In this document: positions 25,667 to 39,347 of the stretch, one piece after another
How positions within the stretch are numbered: the stretch's first letter is position 1
Layout: every line of letters starts with the position of its first letter
Assembly: GCA_033782935.1 (NCBI GenBank)
Contig: JAWQEG010000286.1
Location: forward strand, 3,981,501-4,045,500
Reading direction: 5' to 3'
Source: Petrolisthes cinctipes
Taxonomy: Eukaryota > Arthropoda > Malacostraca > Decapoda > Porcellanidae
DNA length: 64,000 nt
The notes under the pieces: generated by a model
Told to the model about the DNA's origin: nothing
Seen by the model: only the letters and a program-made list of their open reading frames with translations
Database searches by the model: none
Position numbers and translations under genes: made by a program

Positions 25667-28633
25667 CGATATCTCAAATTCAGTCCCAAAACACCCGAAA
25701 ATTCGATATTTAGGGGTCCCAGAAGCGATCTGTACATGCCTACTCCGTGTTAGAGTATTTTCAAAATACATTCTCAAAACATACTGAAAATCGATCTTTT
25801 AGGTGCACAAAAGTCGATATGTGCATGCATCTTCAGTACACGTTTATATCTCAAATTCAGGCTCAAAACACCCGAAAATTCAATATTTTGGGGTCCCAGA
25901 AGCAATCTGTACATGCCTATTCAGTGTTAGAGTATTTTCAAAATACTGGCCCAAAACATGCTGAAAATCGATATTTTAGATGCCCAAAGTCAATATGTGC
26001 ATGTATCTTCTGTACCCGTTTATATCTCAAATTCAGGCTCAAAACACCCGAAAATTCAATATTTTGGGGTCCCAGAAACAATCTGTACATGCCTACACAG
26101 TGTTAGAGTATTTTCAAAATACATGCTCGTAACATACTGAAAATCGATCTTTTAGGTGCACAAAAGTCGATATGTGCATGCATCTTCAGTACCCGTTTAT
26201 ATCTCAAATTCAGGCTCAAAACACCCGAAAATTCAATATTTTGGGGTCCCAGAAGCAATCTGTACAGTGCTAGAATATTTTTAAAATATAGGCTAAAAAC
26301 ATGCTAAAAATCGATCTTTTAGGTGCCAAAAAGTCGATATCTCAAATTCAGTCCCAAAACACCCGAAAATTCGATATTTAGGGGTCCCAGAAGCGATCTG
26401 TACATGCCTACTCCGTGTTAGAGTATTTTCAAAATACATGCTCAAAACATACTGAAAATCGATCTTTTAGGTGCACAAAAGTCGATATGTGCATGTATCT
26501 TCTGTACCCGTTTATATCTCAAATTCAGGCTCAAAACACCCGAAAATTCAATATTTTGGGGTCCCAGAAGCAATCTGTACATGCCTACACAGTGCTAGAA
26601 TATTTTCAAAATATAGGCTAAAAACATGCTAAAAATCGACATTTTAGGTGCCAAAAAATCGATATCTCAAATTCAGTCCCAAAACACCCGAAAATTCGAT
26701 ATTTAGAGGTCCCAGAAGGTATCTGTACATGCTTACTCCATGTTAGAGTATTTTCAAAATACAGGCCAAAAACATACTGAAAATCGATCTTTTAGGTGCC
26801 CAAAAGTCGATATGTGCATGCATCTTCTGTACCCGTTTATATCTCAAATTCTGGCCCTAAACACCCGAAAATTCGATATTTTGGGGTCCCAGAAGCGATC
26901 TGTACATGCCTACTCCGTGTTAGAGTATTTTCAAAATTCAGGCCCAAAACATGCTGAAAATCGATATTTTTGGTGCCCAAAGTCAATATGTGCATGTATC
27001 TTCTGTACCCGTTTATATCTCTAATTCAGGCTCAAAACACCCGAAAATTCAATATTTTGGGGTCCCAGGAGCAATCTGTACATGCCTACTCAGTGCTAGA
27101 ATATTTTCAAAATATAGGCAAAAAACATGCTAAAAATCGATCTTTTAGGTGCCAAAAAGTCGATATCTCAAATTCAGTCCCAAAACACCCGAAAATTCGA
27201 TATTTAGGGGTCCCAGAAGCGATCTGTACATGCCTACTCCGTGTTAGAGTATTTTCAAAATACATGCTCAAAACATACTGAAAATCGATCTTTTAGGTGC
27301 ACAAAAGTCGATATGTGCATGCATCTTTTGTACCCGTTTATATCTCAAATTCTGGCCCTAAACACCCAAAAATTTAATATTTGGGGTCCCAGAAGCGATC
27401 TGTACATGCCTACTCCGTGTTAGAGTATTTTCAAAATTCAGGCCCAAAACATGCTGAAAATCGATATTTTAGATGCCCAAAGTCAATATGTGCATGTATC
27501 TTCTGTACCCGTTTATATCTCAAATTCAGGCTCAAAACACCCGAAAATTCAATATTTTGGGGTCCCAGAAGCAATCTGTACATGCCTACTCAGTGCTAGA
27601 ATATTTTCAAAATATAGGCTAAAAACATGCTAAAAATCGATCTTTTAGGTGCCAAAAAGTCGATATCTCAAATTCAGGCTCAAAACACCCGAAAATTCAA
27701 TATTTTGGGGTCCCAGAAGCAATCTGTACATGCCTACTCAGTGTTAGAGTATTTTCAAAATACAGGCCCAAAACATGCTGAAAATCGATATTTTAGATGC
27801 CCAAAGTCAATATGTGCATGTATCTTCTGTACCCGTTTATATCTCAAATTCAGGCTCAAAACACCCGAAAATTCAACATTTTGGGGTCCCAGAAGCAATC
27901 TGTACATGCCTACACAGTGCTAGAATATTTTCAAAATATAGGCTAAAAACATGCTAAAAATCGATCTTTTAGGTGCCAAAAAGGCGATATCTCAAATTCA
28001 GTCCCAAAACACCCGAAAATTCGATATTTTTGTGTCCCAGAAGCAATCTGTACATGCCTACTCAGTGTTAGAGTATTTTCAAAATACAGGCCCAAAACAT
28101 GCTGAAAATCGATATTTTAGATGCCCAAAGTCAATATGTGCATGTATCTTCTGTACCCGTTTATATCTCAAATTCAGGCTCAAAACATCCGAAAATTCAA
28201 TATTTTGGGGTCCCAGAAGCAATCTGTACATGCCTACTCAGTGCTAGAATATTTTCAAAATATAGGCTAAAAACATGCAAAAAATCGATCTTTTAGGTGC
28301 CAAAAAGTCGATATCTCAAATTCAGTCCGAAAACACCCGAAAATTCGATATTTAGGGGTCCCAGAAGCGATCTGTACATGCCTACTCCGTGTTAGAGTAT
28401 TTTCAAAATACATGCTCAAAACATACTGAAAATCGACCTTTTAGGTGCACAAAAGTCGATATGTGCATGCATCTTCAGTACCCGTTTATATCTCAAATTC
28501 AGGCTCAAAACACCCGAAAATTCATTATTTTGGGGTCCCAGAAGCAATCTGTACATGCCTATACAGTGCTAGAATATTTTCAAAATATAGGCTAAAAACA
28601 TGCTAAAAATCGACATTTTAAGTGTCAAAAAAT
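25667..28633 (+). repeat. 2,967-bp tandem duplication, copy 2
   Basis: Monomer starts 25747 to 28566 mirror copy 1 with a constant offset of 2,967. I found every private marker of copy 1 and no difference in the places compared. The junction lies within about 25,655-25,712, where both flanks read gatatctcaaattcagtccc and onward. After 28,680 the sequence departs (ttagaggtcccagaagg in place of ttaggggtcccagaagc). The apparent lack of divergence makes this one of the youngest rearrangements in the window, or possibly an assembly duplication. Confidence 0.92.
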
Positions 28634-31549
28634 CGATATCTCAAATTCAGTCCCAAAACACCCGAAAATTCGATATTTAGAGGTCCCAGAAGGTATCTGT
28701 ACATGCCTACTCCGTGTTAGAGTATTTTCAAAATACAGGCCAAAAACATACTGAAAATCGATCTTTTAGGTGCCCAAAAGTCGATATGTGCATGCATCTT
28801 CTGTACCCGTTTATATCTCAAATTCTGGCCCTAAACACCCGAAAATTCGATATTTTGGGGTCCCAGAAGCGATCTGTACATGCTTACTCCGTGTTAGAGT
28901 ATTTTCAAAATTCAGGCCCAAAACATGCTGAAAATCGATATTTTTGGTGCCCAAAGTCAATATGTGCATGTATCTTCTGTACCCGTTTATATCTCAAATT
29001 CAGGCTCAAAACATCCGAAAATTCAATATTTTGGGGTCCCAGAAGCAATCTGTACATGCCTAGTCAGTGTTAGAGTATTTTCAAAATACAGGCCCAAAAC
29101 ATGCTGAAAATCGATATTTTAGATGCCCAAAGTCAATATGTGCATGTATCTTCTGTACCCGTTTATATCTCAAATTCAGGCTCAAAACACCCGAAAATTC
29201 AACATTTTGGGGTCCCAGAAGCAATCTGTACATGCCTACACAGTGCTAGAATATTTTCAAAATATAGGCTAAAAACATGCTAAAAATCGATCTTTTAGGT
29301 GCCAAAAAGTCGATATCTCAAATTCAGTCCCAAAACACCCGAAAATTCGATATTTTTGGGTCCCAGAAGCAATCTGTACATGCCTACTCAGTGTTAGAGT
29401 ATTTTCAAAATACATGCCCAAAACATGCTGAAAATCGATATTTTAGATGCCCAAAGTCAATATGTGCATGTATCTTCTGTACCCGTTTATATTTCAAATT
29501 CAGGCTCAAAACATCCGAAAATTCAATATTTTGGGGTCCCAGAAGCAATCTGTACATGCCTACTCAGTGCTAGAATATTTTCAAAATATAGGCAAAAAAC
29601 ATGCAAAAAATCGATCTTTTAGGTGCCAAAAAGTCGATATCTCAAATTCAGTCCCAAAACACCCGAAAATTCGATATTTAGGGGTCCCAGAAGCGATCTG
29701 TACATGCCTACTCCGTGTTAGAGTATTTTCAAAATACATGCTCAAAACATACTGAAAATCGATCTTTTAGGTGCACAAAAGTCGATATGTGCATGCATCT
29801 TCAGTACCCGTTTATATCTCAAATTCAGGCTCAAAACACCTGAAAATTCAATATTTTGGGGTCCCAGAAGCAATCTGTACATGCCTATACAGTGCTAGAA
29901 TATTTTCAAAATATAGGCTAAAAACATGCTAAAAATCGACATTTTAGGTGTCAAAAAATCGATATCTCAAATTCAGTCCCAAAACACCCGAAAATTCGAT
30001 ATTTAGAGGTCCCAGAATGTATCTGTACATGCATACTCCGTGTTAGAGTATTTTCAAAATACAGGCCAAAAACATACTGAAAATCGATCTTTTAGGTGCC
30101 CAAAAGTCGATATGTGCATGCATCTTCTGTACCCGTTTATATCTCAAATTCTGTCCCTAAGCACCCGCAAATTCGATATTTTGGGGTCCCAGAAGCGATC
30201 TGTACATGCCTACTCCGTGTTAGAGTATTTTCAAAATTCAGGCCCAAAACATGCTGAAAATCGATATTTTTGGTGCCCAAAGTTAATATGTGCATGTATC
30301 TTCTGTACCCGTTTATATCTCAAATTCAGGCTCAAAACACCCGAAAATTCAATATTTTGGGGTCCCAGGAGCAATCTGTACATGCCTACTCAGTGCTAGA
30401 ATATTTTCAAAATATAGGCTAAAAACATGCTAAAAATCGATCTTTTAGGTGCCAAAAAGTCGATATCTCAAATTCAGTCCCAAAACACCCGAAAATTCGA
30501 TATTTAGGGTCCCAGAAGCGATCTGTACATGCCTACTCCGTGTTAGAGTATTTTCAAAATACATGCTCAAAACATACTGAAAATCGATCTTTTAGGTGCA
30601 CAAAAGTCGATATTTGCATGCATCTTCAGTACCCGTTTATATCTCAAATTCAGGCTCAAAACACCCGAAAATTCAATATTTTGGGGTCCCAGAAGCAATC
30701 TGTACAGTGATAGAATATTTTCAAAATATAGGCTAAAAACATGCTAAAAATCGATCTTTTAGGTGCCAAAAAGTCGATATCGCAAATTCAGTCCCAAAAC
30801 ACCCGAAAATTCGATATTTAGGGGTCCCAGAAGCGATCTGTACATGCCTACTCCGTGTTAGAGTATTTTCAAAATACATGCTCAAAACATACTGAAAATC
30901 GATCTTTTAGGTGCACAAAAGTCGATATGTGCATGCATCTTCAGTACCCGTTTATATCTCAAATTCAGGCTCAAAACACCCGAAAATTCAATATTTTGGG
31001 GTCCCAGAAGCAATCTGTACATGCCTACACAGTGCTAGAATATCTTCAAAATATAGGCTAAAAACATGCTAAAAATCGACATTTTAGGTGCCAAAAAATC
31101 GATATCTCAAATTCAATCCCAAAACACCCGAAAATTCGATATTTAGAGGTCCCAGAAGGTATCTGTACATGCTTACTCCGTGTTAGAGTATTTTCAAAAT
31201 ACAGGCCAAAAACATACTGAAAATCGATCTTTTAGGTGCCCAAAAGTCGATATGTGCATGCATCTTCTGTACCCGTTTATATCTCAAATTCTGGCCCTAA
31301 ACACCCGAAAATTCGATATTTTGGGGTCCCAGAAGCGATCTGTACATGCCTACTCCGTGTTATAGTATTTTCAAAATTCAGGCCCAAAACATGCTGAAAA
31401 TCGATATTTTTGGTGCCCAAAGTCAATATGTGCATGTATCTTCTGTACCCGTTTATATCTCTAATTCAGGCTCAAAACACCCGAAAATTCAATATTTTGG
31501 GGTTACAGGAGCAATCTGTACATGCCTACTCAGTGCTAGAATATTTTCA
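28634..31549 (+). repeat. Mixed block between the 2,967-bp and 18.7-kb duplications
   Basis: Monomer starts are 28714 A, 28891 B, 29067 E, 29243 C, 29391 E, 29567 C, 29715 D, 29892 C, 30040 A, 30217 B, 30393 C, 30540 D, 30707 C, 30855 D, 31032 C, 31180 A and 31357 B. The part from 29067 to about 29620 repeats the E-C-E-C string of 24774-25421 (offset 4,293). The part from 30040 to about 31080 repeats 7793-8840 (offset 22,247). Confidence 0.85.
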
Positions 31550-34500
31550 AAATATAGGCTAAAAACATGCTAAAAATCGATCTTTTAAGTGCCAAAAAGT
31601 CGATATCTCAAATTCAGTCCCAAAACACCCGAAAATTCGATATTTAGGGGTCCCAGAAGCGATCTGTACATGCCTACTCCGTGTTAGAGTATTTTCAAAA
31701 TACACGCTCAAAACATACTGAAAATCGATCTTTTAGGTGCACAAAAGTCGATATGTGCATGCATCTTCAGTACCCGTTTATATCTCAAATTCAGGCTCAA
31801 AACACCCGAGAATTCAATATTTTGGGGTCCCAGAAGCAATCTGTACATGCCTACTCAGTGTTAGAGTAGTTTCAAAATACAGGCCCAAAACATGCTGAAA
31901 ATCGATATTTTAGATGCCCAAAGTCAATATGTGCATGTATCTTCTGTACCCGTTTATATCTCAAATTCAGGCTCAAAACACCCGAAAATTCAATATTTTG
32001 GGGTCCCAGAAGCAATCTGTACATGCCTACTCAGTGCTAGAATATTTTCAAAATATAGGCTAAAAACATACTAAAAATCGATCTTTTAGGTGCCAAAAAG
32101 TCGATATCTCAAATTCAGTCCCAAAACACCCGAAAATTCGATATTTAGGGGTCCCAGAAGCGATCTGTACATGCCTACTCCGTATTAGAGTATTTTCAAA
32201 ATACATGCTCAAAACATACTGAAAATCGATCTTTTAGGTGCACAAAAGTCGATATGTGCATGCATCTTCAGTACCCGTTTATATCTCAAATTCAGGCTCA
32301 AAACACCCGAAAATTCAATATTTTGGGGTCCCAGAAGCAATCTGTACATGCCTACTTAGTGTTAGAGTATTTTCAAAATTCAGGCCCAAAACATGCTGAA
32401 AATCGATATTTTTGGTGCCCAAAGTCAATATGTGCATGTATCTTCAGTACCCGTTTATATCTCAAATTCAGGCTCAAAACACCCGAAAATTCAATATTTT
32501 GGGGTCCCAGAAGCAATCTGTACATGCCTACTCAGTGTTAGAGTATTTTCAAAATACAGGCCCAAAACATGCTGAAAATCGATATTTTAGATGCCCAAAG
32601 TCAATATGTGCATGTATCTTCTGTACCCGTTTATATCTCAAATTCAGGCTCAAAACACCCGAAAATTCAATATTTTGGGATCCCAGAAGCAATCTGTACA
32701 TGCCTACTCAGTGTTAGAGTATTTTCAAAATACAGGCCCAAAACATGCTGAAAATCGATATTTTAGATGCCCAAAGTCAATATGTGCATGTATCTTCTGT
32801 ACCCGTTTATATCTCAAATTCAGGCTCAAAACAACCGAAAATTCAACATTTTGGGGTCCCAGAAGCAATCTGTACGTGCCTACACAGTGCTAGAATATTT
32901 TCGAAATATAGGCTAAAAACATGCTAAAAATCGATCTTTTAGGTGCCAAAAAGTCGATATCTCAAATTCAGTCCCAAAACACCCGAAAATTCGATATTTT
33001 TGGGTCCCAGAAGCAATCTGTACATGCCTACTCAGTGTTAGAGTATTTTCAAAATACAGGCCCAAAACATGCTGAAAATCGATATTTTAGATGCCCAAAG
33101 TCAATATGTGCATGTATCTTCTGTACCCGTTTATATCTCAAATTCAGGCTCAAAACATCCGAAAATTCAATATTTTGGGGTCCCAGAAGCAATCTGTACA
33201 TGCCTACACAGTGCTAGAATATTTTCAAAATATAGGCTAAAAACATGCTAAAAATCGATCTTTTAGGTGCCAAAAAATCGATATCTCAAATTCAGTCCCA
33301 AAACACCCGAAAATTCGATATTTAGAGTCCCCAGAAGCGATCTGTACATGCCTACTCCGTGTTAGAGTATTTTCAAAAAAAATGCTCAAAACATACTGAA
33401 AATCGATCTTTTAGGTGCACAAAAGTCGATATGTGCATGCATCTTCTGTACCCGTTTATATCTCAAATTCTGGCCCTAAACACCCGAAAATTCGATATTT
33501 TGGGGTCCCAGAAGCGATCTGTACATGCCTACTCCGTGTTAGAGTATTTTCAAAATTCAGGCCCAAAACATGCTGAAAATCGATATTTTTGGTGCCCAAA
33601 GTCATAATGTGCATGTATCTTCTGTACCCGTTTATATCTCAAATTCAGGCTCAAAACACCCGAAAATTCAATATTTTGGGGTCCCAGAAGCAATCTGTAC
33701 ATGCCTACTCAGTGCTAGAATATTTTCAAAATATAGGCTAAAAACATGCTAAAAATCGATCTTTTAGGTGCCAAAAAGACGATATCTCAAATTCAGTCCC
33801 AAAACACCCGAAAATTCGATATTTAGGGGTCCCAGAAGGTATCTGTACATGCTTACTCCGTGTTAGAGTATTTTCAAAATACAGGCCAAAAACATACTGA
33901 AAATCGATCTTTTAGGTGCCCAAAAGTCGATATGTGCATGCATCTTCAGTACCCGTTTATATCTCAAATTCAGGCTCAAAACACCCGAAAATTCAATATT
34001 TTGGGGTCCCAGAAGCATTCTGTACATGCCTACTCCGTGTTAGAGTATTTTCAAAATACAGGCCCAAAACATGCTGAAAATCGATATTTTAGATGCCCAA
34101 AGTCAATATGTGCATGTATCTTCTGTACCCGTTTATATCTCAAATTCAGGCTCAAAACACCCGAAAATTCAATATTTTGGGGTCCCAAAAGCAATCTGTA
34201 CATGCCTACACAGTGCTAGAATATTTTCAAAATATAGGCTAAAAACATGCTAAAAATCGACATTTTAGGTGCCAAAAAATCGATATCTCAAATTCAGTCC
34301 CAAAACACCGAAAATTCGATATTTAGAGGTCCCAGAAGGTATCTGTACATGCCTACTCCGTGTTAGAGTATTTTCAAAATACAGGCCAAAAACATACTGA
34401 AAATCGATCTTTTAGGTGCCCAAAAGTCGATATGTGCATGCATCTTCTGTACCCGTTTATATCTCAAATTCTGGCCCTAAACATCCGAAAATTCGATATT

Positions 34501-37343
34501 TTGGGGTCCCAGAAGCGATCTGTACATGCCTACTCCGTGTTAGAGTATTTTCAAAATTCAGGCCCAAAACATGCTGAAAATCGATATTTTTGGTGCCCAA
34601 AGTCAATATGTGCATGTATCTTCTGTACCCGTTTATATCTCAAATTCAGGCTCAAAACACCCGAAAATTCAATATTTTGGGGTCCCAGAAGCAATCAGTA
34701 CAGTGCTAGAATATTTTCAAAATATAGGCTAAAAACATGCTAAAAATCGATCTTTTAGGTGCCAAAAAGTCGATATATCAAATTCAGTCCCAAACACCCG
34801 AAAATTCGATATTTAGGGGTCCCAGAAGCGATCTGTATTTGCATACTCCGTGTTAGAGTATTTTCAAAATACATGCTCAAAACATACTGAAAATCGATCT
34901 TTTAGGTGCACAAAAGTCGATATGTGCATGCATCTTCAGTACCCGTTTATATCTCAAATTCAGGCTCAAAACACCCGAAAATTCAATATTTTGGGGTCCC
35001 AGAAGCAATCTGTACATGCCTACTCAGTGTTAGAGTATTTTCAAAATACAGGCCCAAAACATGCTGAAAATCGATATTTTAGATGCCCAAAGTCATTATG
35101 TGCATGTATCTTCTGTACCCGTTTATATCTCAATTTCAGGCTCAAAACACCCGAAAATTCAATATTTTGGGGTCCCAGAAGCAATCTGTACATGCCTACA
35201 CAGTGCTAGAATATTTTCAAAATATAGGCTAAAAACATGCTAAAAATCGACATTTTAGGTGCCAAAAAATCGATATCTCAAATTCAGTCCCAAAACACCC
35301 GAAAATTCGATATTTAGAGGTCCCAGAAGGTATCTGTACATGCCAACTCCGTGTTAGAGTATTTTCAAAATACAGGCCAAAAACATACTGAAAATCGATC
35401 TTTTAGGTGCCCAAAAGTCGATATGTGCATGCATCTTCTGTACCCGTTTATATCTCAAATTCTGGCCCTAAACACCCGAAAATTCGATATTTTGGGGTCC
35501 CAGAAGCGATCTGTACATGCCTACTCCGTGTTAGAGTATTTTCAAAATTCAGGCCCAAAACATGCTGAAAATCGATATTTTTGGTGCCCAAAGTCAATAT
35601 GTGCATGTATCTTCTGTACCCGTTTATATCTCAAATTCAGGCTCAAAACACCCGAAAATTCAATATTTTGGGGTCCAGAAGCAATCTGTACATGCCTACA
35701 CAGTGCTAGAATATTTTCAAAATATAGGCTAAAAACATGCTAAAAATCGACATTTTAGGTGCCAAAAAATCGATATCTCAAATTCAGTCCCAAAACACCC
35801 GAAAATTCGATATTTAGAGGTCCCAGAAGGTATCTGTACATGCCTACTCCGTGTTAGAGTATTTTCAAAATACAGGCCAAAAACATACTGAAAATCGATC
35901 TTTTAGGTGCCCAAAAGTCGATATGTGCATGCATCTTCTGTACCCGTTTATATCTCAAATTCTGGCCCTAAACACCCGAAAATTCGATATTTTGGGGTCC
36001 CAGAAGCGATCTGTACATGCCTACTCCGTGTTAGAGTATTTTCAAAATTCAGGCCCAAAACATGCTGAAAATCGATATTTTTGGTGCCCAAAGTCAATAT
36101 GTGCATGTATCTTCTGTACCCGTTTATATCTCAAATTCAGGCTCAAAACACCCGAAAATTCAATATTTTGGGGTCCCAGAAGATATCTGTACAGTGCTAG
36201 AATATTTTCAAAATATAGTCTAAAAACATGCTAAAAATCGATCTTTTAGGTGCCAAAAAGTCGATATCTCAAATTCAGTCCCAAAACACCCGAAAATTCG
36301 ATATTTAGGGGTCCCAGAAGAGATCTGTACATGCCTACTCCGTGTTAGAGTATTTTCAAAATACAGGCCAAAAACATACTGAAAATCAATCTTTTAGGTG
36401 CACAAAAGTCGATATGTCCATGCATCTTCAGTACCCGTTTATATCTCAAATTCAGGCTCAAAACACCCGAAAATTCAATATTTTGGGGTCCCAGAAGCAA
36501 TCTGTACATGCCTACTCAGTGTTAGAGTATTTTCAAAATTCAGGCCCAAAACATACTGAAAATCGATATTTTTGGTGCCCAAAGTCAATATGTGCATGTA
36601 TCTTCTGTACCCGTTTATATCTCAAAATCAGGCTGAAAACACCCGAAAATTCGATATTTTGGGGTCCCAGAAGCAATCTGTACATGCCTACTCAGTGCTA
36701 GAATATTTTCAAAATATAGGCTAAAAACATGCTAAAAATCGATCTTTTAGATGCCAAAAAGTCGATATCTCAAATTCAGTCCCAAAACACCCGAAAATTC
36801 GATATGTAGGGGTCCCAGAAGGTATCTGTACATGCCTACTCCGTGTTAGAGTGTTTTCAAAATACATGCTCAAAACATACTGAAAATCGATCTTTTAGGT
36901 GCACAAAAGTCGATATGTGCATGCATCTTCAGTACCCGTTTATATCTCAAATTCTGGCCCTAAACACCCGAAAATTCGATATTTTGGGGTCCCAGAAGCG
37001 ATCTGTACATGCCTACTCCGTGTTAGAGTATTTTCAAAATTCAGGCCCAAAACATGCTGAAAATCGATATTTTTGGTGCCCAAAGTCAATATGTGCATGT
37101 ATCTTCTGTACCCGTTTATATCTCAAATTCAGGCTCAAAACACCCGAAAATTCAATATTTTGGGGTCCCAGAAGCAGTCTGTACATGCCTACACAGTGCT
37201 ATAATATTTTCAAAATATAGCCTAAAAACATGCTAAAAATCGATATTTTAGGTGCCAAAAAATCGATATCTCAAATTCAGTCCCAAAACACCCGAAAATT
37301 CGATATTTAGAGGTCCCAGAAGGTATCTGTACATGCCTACTCC

Positions 37344-38345
37344 GTGTTAGAGTATTTTCAAAATACAGGCCAAAAACATACTGAAAATCGATCTTTTAGG
37401 TGCCCAAAAGTCGATATGTGCATGCATCTTCTGTACCCGTTTATATCTCAAATTCTGGCCCTAAACACCCGAAAATTCGATATTTTGGGGTCCCAGAAGC
37501 GATCTGTACATGCCTACTCCGTGTTAGAGTATTTTCAAAATTCAGGCCCAAAACATGCTAAAAATCGATATTTTTGGTGCCCAAAGTCAATATGTGCATG
37601 TATCTTCTGTACCCGTTTATATCTCAAATTCAGGCTCAAAACACCCTAAAATTCAATATTTTGGGGTCCCAGAAGCAATCTGTACATGCCTACACAGTGC
37701 TAGAATATTTTCAAAATATAGGCTAAAAACATGCTAAAAATCGACATTTTAGGTGCCAAAAAATCGATATCTCAAATTCAGTCCCAAAACACCCGAAAAT
37801 TCGATATTTAGAGGTCCCAGAAGGTATCTGTACATGCCTACTCCGTGTTAGAGTATTTTCAAAATACAGGCCAAAAACATACTGAAAATCGATCTTTTAG
37901 GTGCCCAAAAGTCGATATGTGCATGCATCTTCTGTACCCGTTTATATCTCAAATTCTGGCCCTAAACACCCGAAAATTCGATATTTTGGGGTCCCAGAAG
38001 CGATCTGTACATGCCTACTCCGTGTTAGAGTATTTTCAAAATTCAGGCCCAAAACATGCTGAAAATCGATATTTTTGGTGCCCAAAGTCAATATGTGCAT
38101 GTATCTTCTGTACCCGTTTATATCTCAAATTCAGGCTCAAAACACCCGAAAATTCAATATTTTGGGGTCCCAGAAGCAATCTGTACATGCCTACACAGTG
38201 CTAGAATATTTTCAAAATATAGGCTAAAAACATGCTAAAAATCGACATTTTAGGTGCCAAAAAATCGATATCTCAAATTCAGTCCCAAAACACCCGAAAA
38301 TTAGATATTTAGAGGTCCCAGAAGGTATCTGTACATGCCTACTCC
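37344..38345 (+). repeat. 1,002-bp hexamer duplication, copy 1
   Basis: Two A-B-C trimers of exactly 501 bp (37344 and 37845). The first has catgctaaaaatcgatattttt and acaccctaaaattc in its B unit; the second has the usual catgctgaaaatcg and acacccgaaaattc. The same alternation repeats in the next 1,002 bp, which shows that two trimers moved together. Confidence 0.92.
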
Positions 38346-39347
38346 GTGTTAGAGTATTTTCAAAATACAGGCCAAAAACATACTGAAAATCGATCTTTTA
38401 GGTGCCCAAAAGTCGATATGTGCATGCATCTTCTGTACCCGTTTATATCTCAAATTCTGGCCCTAAACACCCGAAAATTCGATATTTTGGGGTCCCAGAA
38501 GCGATCTGTACATGCCTACTCCGTGTTAGAGTATTTTCAAAATTCAGGCCCAAAACATGCTAAAAATCGATATTTTTGGTGCCCAAAGTCAATATGTGCA
38601 TGTATCTTCTGTACCCGTTTATATCTCAAATTCAGGCTCAAAACACCCTAAAATTCAATATTTTGGGGTCCCAGAAGCAATCTGTACATGCCTACACAGT
38701 GCTAGAATATTTTCAAAATATAGGCTAAAAACATGCTAAAAATCGACATTTTAGGTGCCAAAAAATCGATATCTCAAATTCAGTCCCAAAACACCCGAAA
38801 ATTCGATATTTAGAGGTCCCAGAAGGTATCTGTACATGCCTACTCCGTGTTAGAGTATTTTCAAAATACAGGCCAAAAACATACTGAAAATCGATCTTTT
38901 AGGTGCCCAAAAGTCGATATGTGCATGCATCTTCTGTACCCGTTTATATCTCAAATTCTGGCCCTAAACACCCGAAAATTCGATATTTTGGGGTCCCAGA
39001 AGCGATCTGTACATGCCTACTCCGTGTTAGAGTATTTTCAAAATTCAGGCCCAAAACATGCTGAAAATCGATATTTTTGGTGCCCAAAGTCAATATGTGC
39101 ATGTATCTTCTGTACCCGTTTATATCTCAAATTCAGGCTCAAAACACCCGAAAATTCAATATTTTGGGGTCCCAGAAGCAATCTGTACATGCCTACACAG
39201 TGCTAGAATATTTTCAAAATATAGGCTAAAAACATGCTAAAAATCGACATTTTAGGTGCCAAAAAATCGATATCTCAAATTCAGTCCCAAAACACCCGAA
39301 AATTCGATATTTAGAGGTCCCAGAAGGTATCTGTACATGCCTACTCC
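38346..39347 (+). repeat. 1,002-bp hexamer duplication, copy 2
   Basis: The trimers at 38346 and 38847 repeat those at 37344 and 37845, including the marker B unit with acaccctaaaattc. One visible difference is attagatattt near 38302. In the second 18.7-kb copy the whole four-trimer run is represented by a single trimer (56514-57014), without the marker B unit. Confidence 0.92.
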
